From contig JAENYS010000001.1 in the NCBI GenBank assembly GCA_016841645.1, positions 186,001 to 250,000 of the forward strand: 64,000 nucleotides of DNA. Direction: 5' to 3'. The DNA is from Desulfoscipio geothermicus (GTDB lineage Bacteria; Bacillota; Desulfotomaculia; Desulfotomaculales; Desulfallaceae). Below, in pieces: positions 30,862 to 40,772 of this stretch; within the stretch, counting starts at the first letter, position 1; every line of letters begins with the position of its first letter. Position numbers and translations under genes: made by a program. Below the pieces are notes generated by a model that saw only the letters and a program-made list of their open reading frames with translations, was not told the DNA's origin and did no database searches.

Positions 30862-31571
30862 GCTTTTTCCCTCCTAATTCGGTTTAGTACTGTGGCAAAT
30901 TCTCCCCAGGTCATCAATTTGTCAGGTTCCCGGGAAGTATTAATAATACCCGCACTAATCAACTGCTCAATTTCCGCCTGTTGGTCCCAATTCTGTTTTT
31001 TGGGGTCATATTCGACGCCCAAGTATGCCGCCAGGCCCTTTAATATGCCATCCGCAATCTTGGCCCACATCTCGGGAGTGGATACTGCAGTCGCCTCTTG
31101 GGGATCACCGCCTACAAAACCTGCCTCAATCAAGATGGCCGGCATGTTGGTATGTCTAAGCACATACAGACCGCCCGCTTTTATGCCTCGATCAGTTAGC
31201 CCTGTGCTTTGTGTAACAGCGGCTTGCACTGCTGCGGCCAGTTTTTGCCCTTCACCGGAAGTGTGGTAATGATACGTTTCTACGCCCTTGCCGACATGCT
31301 CAGCATCAGAGTTTTGATGGATGCTCACGAACAAATCAGCTTTTAGAACATTAGCAAACTCCACTCGCTTTGCTAAATCCTCCACCGCGGTATTGGCAAA
31401 ATGCTTATTCTTAAGCCTTGTATATGCAAACTGCACCCCTGGCAGCTTTGGCTCCCTGCCGTGGATGGCCCGGGCTATAGCAAGGACATTGTCTGTCTCC
31501 TGATACATACCGCCCAGGGATACAGCCCCCGGATCACGCCCACCATGCCCTGCATCTATGACTATAAACAT
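30858..31571 (-). CDS. N-acetylmuramoyl-L-alanine amidase (Amidase_3), endolysin
   Basis: The zinc-amidase fold is intact: DAGHGGRDPGAV (first His), the glutamate in YQETDNVLAIA, VSIHQNSDAE (second His) and LIEAGFVGG (catalytic Glu) in residues 1-185. It cuts the stem peptide from peptidoglycan. The last about 50 residues (AEIEQLISAGIINTSREPDK) resemble one S-layer-homology-type wall-binding repeat. It lies 3 bases from the protease gene and just before the last membrane protein. Confidence 0.9.
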   Translation of the reverse strand: MFIVIDAGHGGRDPGAVSLGGMYQETDNVLAIARAIHGREPKLPGVQFAYTRLKNKHFANTAVEDLAKRVEFANVLKADLFVSIHQNSDAEHVGKGVETYHYHTSGEGQKLAAAVQAAVTQSTGLTDRGIKAGGLYVLRHTNMPAILIEAGFVGGDPQEATAVSTPEMWAKIADGILKGLAAYLGVEYDPKKQNWDQQAEIEQLISAGIINTSREPDKLMTWGEFATVLNRIRREKA

Positions 31572-31573
31572 AT

Positions 31574-32572
31574 CTAAACCCCCCTGATAATTACAGCACG
31601 TTTACCATCCCACTGCACCACACAACCTAAATTTTCGCTCACAAACCGTATGGGCACCATCAACCGGTTAGTCGCCGGGTCAATTTCAGCCGGTTGGTCC
31701 AGGGGCACCTTAAAGCCGTCCACCATAGCAAAGTCTTGACCGGGGGTTATAATTATTTTCAGTTTGGTCTTGGGCTGATCCTTAACAATATCAACCGTGG
31801 TCCATGCCTCCATAAAGGGGGGCGTGTCCGCGTCTGTGTCCGTGAATAGTTCGTATGGTATCCAGCAGTAACCCAAATCGCCCCATGCAGCTCCCCAGGA
31901 GTTACGAACACGCAAAAATCCTTTGAATGTGTGCTTGCCCTTGTATGCTACCTTGTAAGTATGATTTAAATTATCGTCCCAGCCCGTCACGGCTACGGCA
32001 TGACCCCCTAATATGGACCCACTAGGCATCGGTAAAAATCCCTGCTCCGGTGTATTGGCTGCGCTGGTCCAAAGTAAAGCAATAAGCACCGGGCCATCAG
32101 ATAAAATTGCTTGCTTAATTTCATCCAATGCATTGATGCGAGCATAACTCTTAATCTTGTATTGCTGCGCCTCCTGGTCTATTATAGCTGACGCCGTAGG
32201 TGGCTTTACATCGTTATTCATTAGCTTATAAGGGAAGGTAACTTCTGAGCATATTCCTGACTTAGCCAGCACAGACATGGCGGTCCTCGGATATGTCCCG
32301 GCCTGGGCTAATCCGTCCTGTTGCTTACATTTGCTGTAAACATAAAGAGGGGAGGTATCTACTACCTCACCTCTCTCTTTTGCTTCTTGGTAATCTTTTA
32401 TTGCACTTGCCGCCTGACCTACACAGCTACCAAACTGGCCTTGGTTATTAACCGGCCACTCGGGCAATAAAAACCTTGTCGGTAGTGCCGTAGTAATTGG
32501 CTTTATTGCGCTATAGATATAATCCCTGTTATCCGGTGGTGATTTTACTACGCCAAAAGTACGATTTATCAT
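31574..32572 (-). CDS. Papain-like C1 cysteine protease with stalk-type C-domain
   Basis: This 332-residue protein has the C1A catalytic set: NNQGQFGSCVGQAASAI (Gln and Cys), GGHAVAVTGWDDNLN (His) and RVRNSWGAAWGD (Asn). After residue about 260 comes a copper-amine-oxidase-N-like module (VPIRFVSENLGCVVQWD), common in Firmicute wall proteins. No signal peptide is visible, as for holin-released enzymes. It lies between holin and amidase, so it is likely a second lytic or wall-modifying enzyme or acts on surface protein. A peptidase in a phage lysis cassette is unusual. Confidence 0.85.
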   Translation of the reverse strand: MINRTFGVVKSPPDNRDYIYSAIKPITTALPTRFLLPEWPVNNQGQFGSCVGQAASAIKDYQEAKERGEVVDTSPLYVYSKCKQQDGLAQAGTYPRTAMSVLAKSGICSEVTFPYKLMNNDVKPPTASAIIDQEAQQYKIKSYARINALDEIKQAILSDGPVLIALLWTSAANTPEQGFLPMPSGSILGGHAVAVTGWDDNLNHTYKVAYKGKHTFKGFLRVRNSWGAAWGDLGYCWIPYELFTDTDADTPPFMEAWTTVDIVKDQPKTKLKIIITPGQDFAMVDGFKVPLDQPAEIDPATNRLMVPIRFVSENLGCVVQWDGKRAVIIRGV

Positions 32573-32574
32573 TT

Positions 32575-32985
32575 TTATTTGATTCCTCCCTTGCCTTTTA
32601 AAATCTCCACCGCCTGCTTAATTGTCTCGGGTATTGGCAATCCCATGCGCCCGGAATTTTCGATGATGCTCAATAGCTCGTTAGCTAGGTAGAAAAACAC
32701 GGTAGCGTCACGGAATAAGTGCAACTCGCCCAGGGCAGTATCAACCAGGTGAGCCACTGCAACCATAGCAAAGATAAATACTTTCTTGGCTATCCCAATT
32801 ACTCCGGTCTGACTGGACAGCTCTCCTTTAGTCCAAGCAGCCAGCACACCAGAGACATAATCAACGACAACAAAAGTAAGCAGCACCCCAAGCAAAGCTG
32901 ACCACCCCCCAAAAAAGTACAAGGCGGCAGCTCCGCCACATGATGTCAGCGCTCTATAAGCTACATCCCATCGCTCCATAAACAT
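32575..32985 (-). CDS. Phage holin (holin-4/TcdE type)
   Basis: 136 residues with GGWSALLGVLLTFVVVDYVS and VLAAWTKGELSSQTG, the hallmark of the holin 4 family (TcdE/phi-type). Three to four hydrophobic helices are visible. It makes membrane holes that release the amidase and protease downstream. Confidence 0.88.
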   Translation of the reverse strand: MFMERWDVAYRALTSCGGAAALYFFGGWSALLGVLLTFVVVDYVSGVLAAWTKGELSSQTGVIGIAKKVFIFAMVAVAHLVDTALGELHLFRDATVFFYLANELLSIIENSGRMGLPIPETIKQAVEILKGKGGIK

Positions 32986-33042
32986 GGACTATTTTCCCCC
33001 TTTAAATTATTTACATAATGAACCTGAACATAAAAAATACGC

Positions 33043-33222
33043 CTACCGGCGCAATTCATCCAATTTTTCTAGCACTATGTCCAGCTTATCGTCCAGATCC
33101 TCCATAGTTAGCTTGCCAGCCGCTCGATTTTCTTTTATCTCGGCCAACTTTTGCTCCACCGTACCCAGTCCTATGGTGATTTTAACCCGCCCATTTGTTT
33201 CTTCGCATTTAATTTGCTTCAT
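33043..33222 (-). CDS. Small phage protein, coiled-coil-like
   Basis: 59 residues (starts MKQIKCEETNGRVKITIGLG), with charged heptad-like helices (VEQKLAEIKENRAAG, DLDDKLDIVLEKLDEL). Its ATG overlaps the upstream stop (ATGA), which marks it as a true gene. Function unknown; its place before the holin is typical of small helper proteins. Confidence 0.7.
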   Translation of the reverse strand: MKQIKCEETNGRVKITIGLGTVEQKLAEIKENRAAGKLTMEDLDDKLDIVLEKLDELRR

Positions 33223-33557
33223 TGTATCACCACCTGCAATTTAACTGGCTGGCAAAGGTCCGCTGTTAATTCTACTTCATATGTCCCGGCGCCGGCGGAA
33301 AAATCAAACTCTCCAACCCCAGCGACAAGGTTCACGGTTCCCGCGTCTTGGCCATCAATTTTTATATCCACCGTTACGTCCTCCGGTATGATTACGCCCT
33401 GCCACTCCGTACTGTCTATATTAGGCTCATGCAAAGTGACAGAAACAACCCCAGAATCATACACCGCGCTTAGCTGTTTATAAAGGCAAAAATGAGTAAA
33501 ACCACTTTCATCCGCAGGATGACTTTGCAATATTTCATGTTCAACCCTTTTATACAC
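33219..33557 (-). CDS. Phage protein, tail-tip region, unknown
   Basis: 112 residues, beta-rich with Gly/Ala segments (VGEFDFSAGAGTYEVEL). It could be a small carbohydrate- or protein-binding domain at the tail tip. It is linked with its neighbours by a 4-base overlap. Confidence 0.55.
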   Translation of the reverse strand: MYKRVEHEILQSHPADESGFTHFCLYKQLSAVYDSGVVSVTLHEPNIDSTEWQGVIIPEDVTVDIKIDGQDAGTVNLVAGVGEFDFSAGAGTYEVELTADLCQPVKLQVVIQ

Positions 33558-33577
33558 AGCATATCCCCCCCTTTCTT

Positions 33578-34051
33578 TTAATACTTCATAACTATCGCTT
33601 GCCCTCTAACGGATCCGGTTGATCTAATTCTGAACAATAAAGATGTGCTAAAACCGATAACAAAAGACAAAGAACCAGGAGCATCTAGGATAAAAGTGTC
33701 AGTAGAAAGCAACGATACACCGTCAACGACAATATCAACGCTAGAATTTTGTTGTGTGTCGGAGTGGGCAGACAAAGAAACAATACCTTTCCCAGTCGTG
33801 CTAACTACAGTAGTCCAAGAACCTGAAATATCCTCAGCATAATAGCCAGTCTTTGCTGAATTTGCTAAATCAAATTGCCTCCCTGAAATATTATTATCCA
33901 AATATCCAGCTCTAGCATCTGTAAAAGCACTCCTAAAAGCTGCAAACTTTGCATGTAAACTCCCAGAAGCGTCTGCCACATCCCCGCGCTGGCCCATTTG
34001 ATACCCGAGCCAGCCAAGCACCGTAGAAATTATACCACCTAAACCAGCCAT
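33578..34051 (-). CDS. Phage tail-tip/fibre-like protein
   Basis: 157 residues. An N-terminal helix (GGIISTVLGWLGYQMGQRGD) precedes a beta-rich, Ser/Thr/Val-rich body such as SVDIVVDGVSLLSTDTFILD. It abuts the next gene (1-base overlap). Its place between the hub and the lysis genes suggests a receptor-side tail protein. Confidence 0.55.
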   Translation of the reverse strand: MAGLGGIISTVLGWLGYQMGQRGDVADASGSLHAKFAAFRSAFTDARAGYLDNNISGRQFDLANSAKTGYYAEDISGSWTTVVSTTGKGIVSLSAHSDTQQNSSVDIVVDGVSLLSTDTFILDAPGSLSFVIGFSTSLLFRIRSTGSVRGQAIVMKY

Positions 34052-34782
34052 TAAGCACTCACCCCTCTTTTAGGCAACCCGCCGGAATATGTTACCATCA
34101 ATATGTCTCTTATTCCACCCTCCGAACCGTCCGAAGGAGGGATATACTCATAAACCTTTGACGGCAACCCGCCAGTATACTCTATAGTAGTTAAAGCATT
34201 TTCTCCTTCAATTACATGCACCGGCTGACCACTGTCCCCACTATACAAATAATAATGTAAAGTATTACACCCTTCCCAAGACGGAGTTACCGGATCCGAA
34301 GCTCTAAAGGAACTTGCATCACTTGTCGCTTCACTGATCCAGTCTAATTTGTTTTCGGCATCTCCAGCCTTAATAACGGCTAACCAATAAGCCGTTCCCG
34401 ATGTTACGTCTAAATCAATTGGAATACTCACCAATCCTGCCATGGTTGGCACAAACTCTTTTGGAATAATTACCTGTTTAAGAATAGTATCCCAAACAAT
34501 AGCTCCGCCACCAGTGTCCGGGTGAATCCTTACTATCAAATCGGCTCCGTTGCCATCTTTATCAAGATGTAAAACGGCTCGACTAATATTAGTGACGCCA
34601 GTAGCCGTAAACCTAGTAACATAACAAAAACTAGCTACACTATTTTCAGCAGTTCCGACACCCTCTTTATAAGCAAAAACAGACCCCTCATATATACTAA
34701 CAAAAGGCTGTAAATTTAATAACGAGTTCATGGCGTCCTCTGAAAAAGGCGTCACTCCGTCTTTATATGCATTTATTGTCAA
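34051..34782 (-). CDS. Phage tail protein, unknown
   Basis: 243 residues. The central part (SRAVLHLDKDGNGADLIVRI and GTAYWLAVIKAG) looks like a beta-sandwich of the kind used in tail tips and baseplates. No family recognised. It lies between two other small tail proteins. Confidence 0.55.
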   Translation of the reverse strand: MTINAYKDGVTPFSEDAMNSLLNLQPFVSIYEGSVFAYKEGVGTAENSVASFCYVTRFTATGVTNISRAVLHLDKDGNGADLIVRIHPDTGGGAIVWDTILKQVIIPKEFVPTMAGLVSIPIDLDVTSGTAYWLAVIKAGDAENKLDWISEATSDASSFRASDPVTPSWEGCNTLHYYLYSGDSGQPVHVIEGENALTTIEYTGGLPSKVYEYIPPSDGSEGGIRDILMVTYSGGLPKRGVSA

Positions 34783-34785
34783 TTA

Positions 34786-35202
34786 TCACACCCCCTGCTG
34801 GAAGGTAAACCGGCATTCCACACTCAGGACCTGATTTATGTTTTTACTAAAACTTTGAGTGAGCTCATTTATTTGCACTCCACTACCCACCTCGGCAGTT
34901 GCATCGCTAAATACACCAATCCATGTATGGTCACCATTGCCCTCGCTTAACGAAAGCGTAGATCTAAACCTGAGAACGGCTCCGGATTGCATAACTGCCC
35001 CAACGGCCTTCCTAAATACTTCCCCTCCTGCATTACCCATCGCTATATAGGGAGCATCCAGGCCGGCTACTTTGGCCGCAAACTTCTCAAGACCGGCCGC
35101 CTTCATAGCATTAGAAAACGGCCCCAGCCAGGGACCGTTATTATACTGAAAAAACCATTCACCTTTGATTTTTAAACCTTCCACTATACCACCGCCAAAC
35201 AT
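34786..35202 (-). CDS. Phage tail protein, unknown
   Basis: 138 residues, overlapping the hub gene by 19 bases. It contains GEWFFQYNNGPWLGPF and LSVECRFTFQQ. Likely a tail-tip accessory, named only from position. Confidence 0.55.
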   Translation of the reverse strand: MFGGGIVEGLKIKGEWFFQYNNGPWLGPFSNAMKAAGLEKFAAKVAGLDAPYIAMGNAGGEVFRKAVGAVMQSGAVLRFRSTLSLSEGNGDHTWIGVFSDATAEVGSGVQINELTQSFSKNINQVLSVECRFTFQQGV

Positions 35203-36596
35203 ACAATTTCACCACAAATAGCGTCTGCATCGCCACAGTACCAGGGAGTTGTGCGAGGTTCTATAACAACTTCATCCAGGATAGCTACCCCATCATCTCC
35301 AACCGCAAACTTTTGTTGATATTTAACATCAACGATTTTCTTTTGCTGCTGTCCACTAACCAGGGCCTGCAATAAATCCGGAATCCCTTTTAAACGACCA
35401 CTATAGGTAATTTTATAGGTAATCCTGCTATCAGTTAGCGCCGTTATATTTACTTTTTGAACAAGATACTGTCCCTGTATGCCGCGGCCAGGTAGATTGA
35501 TTGTGAGTAGTTGACCAGGTGCCCAGCCAGGTATTTCAGTTTCAAAGCTACCTTTTATTATAGGGTTTGCGTGCTGTGCAAGCTCTGCTTGCCCGGCAGC
35601 TTCAGCCGCATCAATGGTAATGAGTGAATCGTCAACAATTTTATGCTCGTAAATACCGTCATCGCCCTGAATAGAGGCAATGGCCTGTTGACTGGCTAAA
35701 TCTTCAACCATCGTAATAGCGTCCATTGGCTCCCGATATCTAAATATTAGCGTTGTACCGGCAGCTAGTGTGGGCGTTGCGGTGGCAAGCCGGATAAACT
35801 TTTCACGCTGGTTATACATCCACGCGTATTCTGCTTCATCGTCAACATATTCCAGGCCCGGGGTTATCTCCGGGGCCGATGCATCGCCAACGCACACCCG
35901 GGGGCTATGCGGTTCATGGCCCAGCACCCAAAGCCGCTGCACACCATCTGAAACATACGGGTGGTCAATGGGATCAGATAGCATTTTCCCGCCAAGTACA
36001 TAGACTCTATTTCGCAAACCCTGTATATCAGGATCATGCTTTAGTTTTCGTATTGCTGTATTTTCGTTTATTTCTAACGGCGCAAAGGCATTGTATTGCT
36101 CAAAAAACTTTACGTCCTTATAATAGTCCACTTTCCACTGCCAGCCGACATATTCAGTAAGCTGTTTAAGGCATTCACTTGGGCGCAAGTAGTCAAATTT
36201 TATATACTCAACTACCGGCGCACCGGAAACTATGCCATTTCCGGTAAATCCAGGGCAATACTTAGCGAGTATATCTAATGCAATATTGCTTGCTGACATG
36301 TTTTCATAAACTTCCACAACGAGCCGCCGGTCAAGCTGGTAACCATAGTCAACTGATTCGCAGGAATAGAATACCTTTGTCGGTGTTTTTTCGTCCTCTT
36401 TTGGGTTTGTAATAATGCCTCCAAATAATCTAGCGCCGCCATCTTCGACTATGATTTCCTGCCCCTCGGTTGGCTTATCACCGCTTTTTAATGTAATAGA
36501 ACAGGCATCTTGTCCGTGACTAAGACCCTGTTCTATACTGAAACCATCAACCTTTACATCTGAGGTGCGGTTAATGCCCGCTAAAGTTATTTGCAT
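35184..36596 (-). CDS. Baseplate hub / tail-associated protein
   Basis: 470 residues. The N-terminal part (VDGFSIEQGLSHGQDACSIT and LFGGIITNPKEDE) and the following alpha/beta region (LDILAKYCPGF, YLRPSECLKQLTEYVGWQW) match gp27-like hub and Tal-type proteins. The region around residue 360 has PGWAPGQLLTINL. It directly follows the tape measure gene (1-base gap). No separate Dit gene is visible. Confidence 0.75.
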   Translation of the reverse strand: MQITLAGINRTSDVKVDGFSIEQGLSHGQDACSITLKSGDKPTEGQEIIVEDGGARLFGGIITNPKEDEKTPTKVFYSCESVDYGYQLDRRLVVEVYENMSASNIALDILAKYCPGFTGNGIVSGAPVVEYIKFDYLRPSECLKQLTEYVGWQWKVDYYKDVKFFEQYNAFAPLEINENTAIRKLKHDPDIQGLRNRVYVLGGKMLSDPIDHPYVSDGVQRLWVLGHEPHSPRVCVGDASAPEITPGLEYVDDEAEYAWMYNQREKFIRLATATPTLAAGTTLIFRYREPMDAITMVEDLASQQAIASIQGDDGIYEHKIVDDSLITIDAAEAAGQAELAQHANPIIKGSFETEIPGWAPGQLLTINLPGRGIQGQYLVQKVNITALTDSRITYKITYSGRLKGIPDLLQALVSGQQQKKIVDVKYQQKFAVGDDGVAILDEVVIEPRTTPWYCGDADAICGEIVCLAVV

Positions 36597-36597
36597 A

Positions 36598-39500
36598 TTA
36601 CCACCTCACGCCTAAGCGATGTAATTTTCGCTCCAGCTGCTCCCAGATTTCCTCGGCATTGCTGCCAGTGATGTATATAGGCCCTATACTACCGGCGCCA
36701 CCCGCGACTGCAACCGCAGGAGATGTAGCCTGTATATTTACAACCGGCGTTCTAATAGCTTCCATAAGCTGCTCCGAGGCCGCCTGTATCAACGGCAATT
36801 CATCCTGGATGCCGGAAGAAAGCATCTGCACCAGGTTGGGTGCCCATGTATCGGCATCTTTGCCCGGGCCTTTTTTAGTTGGCGAATGAAAGCCGAGATA
36901 ATTTTCCACTTCCATAGATATAGCCAATAGAGTTTCCGTCAACTGGCCCTGCATGGACCGTATGCCGGAGATATAGTTCGCCATCAGGTTACGGCCCCAA
37001 TTGGTAGCTGCGTTCTCCGTAGCCTTAAACCTGGTGTCAACCTGCCCTAGAATGTCGTAAATAAAATTACGGTTATCAGTCCAACCCTTAACCAAATCAG
37101 CGTTCATCTTTTTCCACAGGGCATCCAACCGCTGCAGAATCTCTTGCCAGGTGGTGATGCTTTGCGTCTTTATCTCATTTTGTTTAGACGATAGCTGACT
37201 TCCGGCATCAGTCCAATATTGCAGTAGGCTTGATAATTCGTTTTGCACAATAGAGGCATGCTCTACAGCCTGGGCCTTGGCCTCGCCCACAACCCCCTGG
37301 TGCTGGTCAGCAGCCTCGCCGGCCTGGTCAGTATCCGGAGCAATAAAATTACCCGCCAGGTCAGGGAGTGCCGTAGAAATAGCACCGGTAAGCGCTGCAG
37401 CAAAAGCAGCGCCTAGCTTTTCTGCTTCTTCAACTAGCTTTTCAAGCTCCTTGACGGTGTTCTCCCGAATTTCCCGGTTTTTATCCTCCCACTCCTGGGC
37501 GTATTCCGCCAGCTGTGCTGCCGCATCAGCTCGCAACTCTGCTATCTTAGCCTGTGTTTCAGCCTTTAAGCCGGTTAATTCACTGGTGGCCTGGGACCGG
37601 GCTAATGATGATTTTTCCTGCCACAACAACACATATTGCTGCAGCTCGTCATTGGTCAGGCTGTTTAGCGCCGCAATCTCACTGCTTGCCTTAGGACCCA
37701 TTTGTTCGAGCTCAGAGATTAGGCCATCGTCAATGCCACGACCGGCCAATGCTTGAAGGTTTTTCTGCCAATCGCGGAAAGCATTGACCTGATTGTCAAG
37801 GTTACCAAGCAGATCCTGACCAGATACTGCCTTGGGTTCCGGGATGGTGTCAAACAGCCCCACCCAGTCCATGAGGCTCTTAGCTCTGCTATCAACGGAT
37901 TTTTGGTACTCCTGAGTAAGCTTGGCCTCATCATCGGCAAGCTTCTTATTTACGTCCGCTACTTTCTTTTGGTAATCTTCCAGCGCCCTGGTCAAATCTT
38001 GCCGATACTTCCCGGCCACTTCTTGGACGTTTTTGGTAAGTTCCTTCATCTTCCGACCCTGTTCTTCGATGGCCGAATTAGTGGACCGGATCTCTTTTTC
38101 TAGCTCAGCCTGGGCCTTTTTCTCTTGCACCAAACGCAATTCAAGCTTTTTGATTTCCTCTGCCGTCGCGCCCTTTGATGCTACGGATTGGTCGTATCCT
38201 TTGTTTACAGCGGCAACGATTTGCTTTTGCATCTCTAACTGATTGCTCAAGTGTGCACTCTTTAAAGCAAGTTTGTCCGATTCAGTAGCATTGTCGTCTA
38301 ATTTTGCTGCAGCAATATCATACTCGGCTTGCAGTATCTGTAATCCAACACCAAGCCGATCGGCCGCCTTTTCCCATGCCGTACGGGTATCCTCTGCTGC
38401 TTTGGAGGCTTTACCGCCAGCGTCACTGGCAGCACTTCCTAGATTACCAAAGGATTCGCTTAAAGTATTTACCTCGCCTGAATTCATCAATGCATTTTGG
38501 GCATACTCATTTATGTCACTTATAGAATCTTGTAATTTCGTGGACTGCTCATCAAGATGATCAATTTGTTTGAAATCACCTACTCCTAGCTTCTTACCTT
38601 TATTGCTATCGCCAGTCAGTTTAGCTTTTAACTGATCAAATACCTGAGCTATCTCAGAAAATATACCTATTATTTTTTCTTTTATTTTCTCAATGGTATC
38701 GGACATCCATTTTGTTTTAGACACTATCAATGCGGTAAATGCAAGGAAAGCGCCACTAACCCACCCTATAGGCCCCATTGCTATTACCCACGCTAAAGCC
38801 ATTCGAGCAGCTTGAGCCATTGCTTGTACAGCCATAGTAGTCCATGCTATAACTACTCTTTTTGCGGTTTGCATGGCAGTAAGAGCTAAAGCAATAAACT
38901 GCCTTAATAATACTGGTATTGCCTGCACAGCTTGTATTGTAGTGCTTTTAACAGCACTAGCCGCCATGCTTAACCATGATGCTGCCACTTTTGCGCCTGT
39001 AATAAGCGATTGAGCAGCAAGCATTGTTAACTTAGGCAAAAGGAGACCTGTTATTCCAGATGATATTACAATAATTCCTTTACCTATTTTATCCCATAAA
39101 GCTAAAAGTGCCTCTCCCAAAGAAATCATATACTGTTTTAGTTGATTAAAGCCAACTTGAATGCCACTCCATAGCTCCTGCGCTTTCGCTTTGATAGTGT
39201 CCCAATTGCGATAAAGAGCGACTCCGGCAGCAATTAAAACCCCTATAGCCAGTACTAATATTGAGATAAGATTAGCCGCCATTACTGCGTTTAGGGCTGC
39301 TTGAGTAAGGGCAACCGCTTTTATTACGCCAACTGCAGTCCCATATGTCATAAATCCTGCTACAATACCCGAAATCAACGGTATGATAACATTTGCATGT
39401 TCATTCATTAATTTAAACCAGTTGATCATTACAGCAAAAACATTCCCTATTCTTTCTCCCCACTTTTCTAATTTATCACTCTCCGATAGATTATTTAAGG

Positions 39501-40239
39501 ATACTAATAGATCTTGTAATTGAGCTTTGACTTTTTCAAATATATTCTCACCCAATATCCTACCGGCAGTTCCAAGCCAGTCCTTGATGTTTGATATCAT
39601 GCCATTCAGCGTTGTTGACTGGGCCTCCATAGCGCCGTGGTAACGCTCACGGATAATGGCAATAAGAGTGTCGTTCATGGCCTGCAAGTCTGTTATTTGA
39701 CCCTTAGCGTTAACAATTTCCCCCTTGCCTAGCTCAAGAGCCTCTTGTATAAGCATGTCCTTGGTAATCCCAAATTCCTTAAGACGCTCCAGCTCACCAG
39801 TTTGAGCATCGGCCAGAGCCTCCATAGCCTGGGTTAATGGCTTGCCCATAGCGGCTGCCATATCCCCTAGATCGCCAAGCACATTTCTAGCTTCAATACC
39901 GTAAGCCTGAAGTCTTACAGTTGATTCGACAATCTCGGGAATTTCGAAAGGGGTTTTAGCGGCGAACTTGGTAGCCCATTCAAGCAACTCACCGGCTTTT
40001 TGGGTGTCTTTCATGACAATGTTCAGCGTTTGCCGATATTGCTCCATCTGAGCATTGCCAGAAACGAGCCACTTCCACGCACCAGCAATGCCCACACCAG
40101 TAACAACGCCAGCAATTGTCGTTTTTAGGCCGTCAAGCACTTTATTGGTTACAGATACTTCATTGCGAACTTCACCCATTCCGCGTCGAAAATCAGCCAT
40201 ATCTACGCCAAGTTTGACTAATAGTTCACCAACATTCAT
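36598..40239 (-). CDS. Tape measure protein
   Basis: 1213 residues with the TMP N-terminal repeat-like region (ARNVLGDLGDMAAAMGKPL), an Ala/Ile-rich membrane-like zone (about 290-520), long coiled coils (about 640-1000) and a C-terminal region with YLGFHSPTKKGPGKDAD. Its length sets tail length: at about 1.5 angstrom per residue, near 180 nm. It is the longest gene in the window. Confidence 0.92.
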   Translation of the reverse strand: MNVGELLVKLGVDMADFRRGMGEVRNEVSVTNKVLDGLKTTIAGVVTGVGIAGAWKWLVSGNAQMEQYRQTLNIVMKDTQKAGELLEWATKFAAKTPFEIPEIVESTVRLQAYGIEARNVLGDLGDMAAAMGKPLTQAMEALADAQTGELERLKEFGITKDMLIQEALELGKGEIVNAKGQITDLQAMNDTLIAIIRERYHGAMEAQSTTLNGMISNIKDWLGTAGRILGENIFEKVKAQLQDLLVSLNNLSESDKLEKWGERIGNVFAVMINWFKLMNEHANVIIPLISGIVAGFMTYGTAVGVIKAVALTQAALNAVMAANLISILVLAIGVLIAAGVALYRNWDTIKAKAQELWSGIQVGFNQLKQYMISLGEALLALWDKIGKGIIVISSGITGLLLPKLTMLAAQSLITGAKVAASWLSMAASAVKSTTIQAVQAIPVLLRQFIALALTAMQTAKRVVIAWTTMAVQAMAQAARMALAWVIAMGPIGWVSGAFLAFTALIVSKTKWMSDTIEKIKEKIIGIFSEIAQVFDQLKAKLTGDSNKGKKLGVGDFKQIDHLDEQSTKLQDSISDINEYAQNALMNSGEVNTLSESFGNLGSAASDAGGKASKAAEDTRTAWEKAADRLGVGLQILQAEYDIAAAKLDDNATESDKLALKSAHLSNQLEMQKQIVAAVNKGYDQSVASKGATAEEIKKLELRLVQEKKAQAELEKEIRSTNSAIEEQGRKMKELTKNVQEVAGKYRQDLTRALEDYQKKVADVNKKLADDEAKLTQEYQKSVDSRAKSLMDWVGLFDTIPEPKAVSGQDLLGNLDNQVNAFRDWQKNLQALAGRGIDDGLISELEQMGPKASSEIAALNSLTNDELQQYVLLWQEKSSLARSQATSELTGLKAETQAKIAELRADAAAQLAEYAQEWEDKNREIRENTVKELEKLVEEAEKLGAAFAAALTGAISTALPDLAGNFIAPDTDQAGEAADQHQGVVGEAKAQAVEHASIVQNELSSLLQYWTDAGSQLSSKQNEIKTQSITTWQEILQRLDALWKKMNADLVKGWTDNRNFIYDILGQVDTRFKATENAATNWGRNLMANYISGIRSMQGQLTETLLAISMEVENYLGFHSPTKKGPGKDADTWAPNLVQMLSSGIQDELPLIQAASEQLMEAIRTPVVNIQATSPAVAVAGGAGSIGPIYITGSNAEEIWEQLERKLHRLGVRW

Positions 40240-40276
40240 GGCTACTCACCACCTTTCTATTTTTGCTAAATTGCTA

Positions 40277-40741
40277 TATAATAACTAATTAAAAGGAGGT
40301 TGTTAAATAATGGGGTTTTTAAAGGATTTTGGAGCAGGATTAAAACGTCAATTAACAACACTCAATTTAACTTACCTGGGTGGGCATCCTGATTTACCAA
40401 ACAAAATTGCGGTAGGAATTGGTACAGAGCAAGAATATTTGGTTTTATATAATGGGCCAACGTTTAAACCAGTATTAAAAGTTCCTAAATCATCAATCAA
40501 AAAAGTTGAGTTACAAAGAGAAAGCAGCCGTTCTGTTGGCAAGGCCGCTGCCGGGGTCATAGTCGGAGGTGTTCTTACCGGCGGAATTGGCGCTGTAGCT
40601 GGTGCCGCTCTCGGTGGACGCAAAAAAGACGACAGTTTACTTGTAGTCACGATTGATTACAATGGCATGGATATTGAGATGATTTTCAGCGGCGATAATG
40701 TAGCCGGCAAATATAGTCAGTTTATGGGGCTACTAAAATAA
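40277..40741 (+). CDS. Moron: plus-strand gene with own promoter
   Basis: A TATAAT box at 40277-40282, an AAAGGAGG ribosome site and an ATG at 40310 lead to a 143-residue protein (coding 40310-40741). It ends just before a strong terminator. The protein has a glycine-rich hydrophobic centre (AAGVIVGGVLTGGIGAVAGA) flanked by beta-rich parts. This recalls small PH-like domain or glycine-zipper proteins. It sits between tape measure and Rha genes on the opposite strand, so it fits a moron with lysogenic expression. Confidence 0.75.
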
Positions 40742-40746
40742 TAACT

Positions 40747-40772
40747 AAAGCACCCTGCGCTTGGGTGCTTTT
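40747..40772 (+). terminator. Terminator of the moron gene, bidirectional
   Basis: AAGCACCC and GGGTGCTT with a 7-base loop, followed by TTTTC on the plus strand. On the minus strand it lies at the end of the Rha gene, so it may end both transcripts. Confidence 0.85.
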
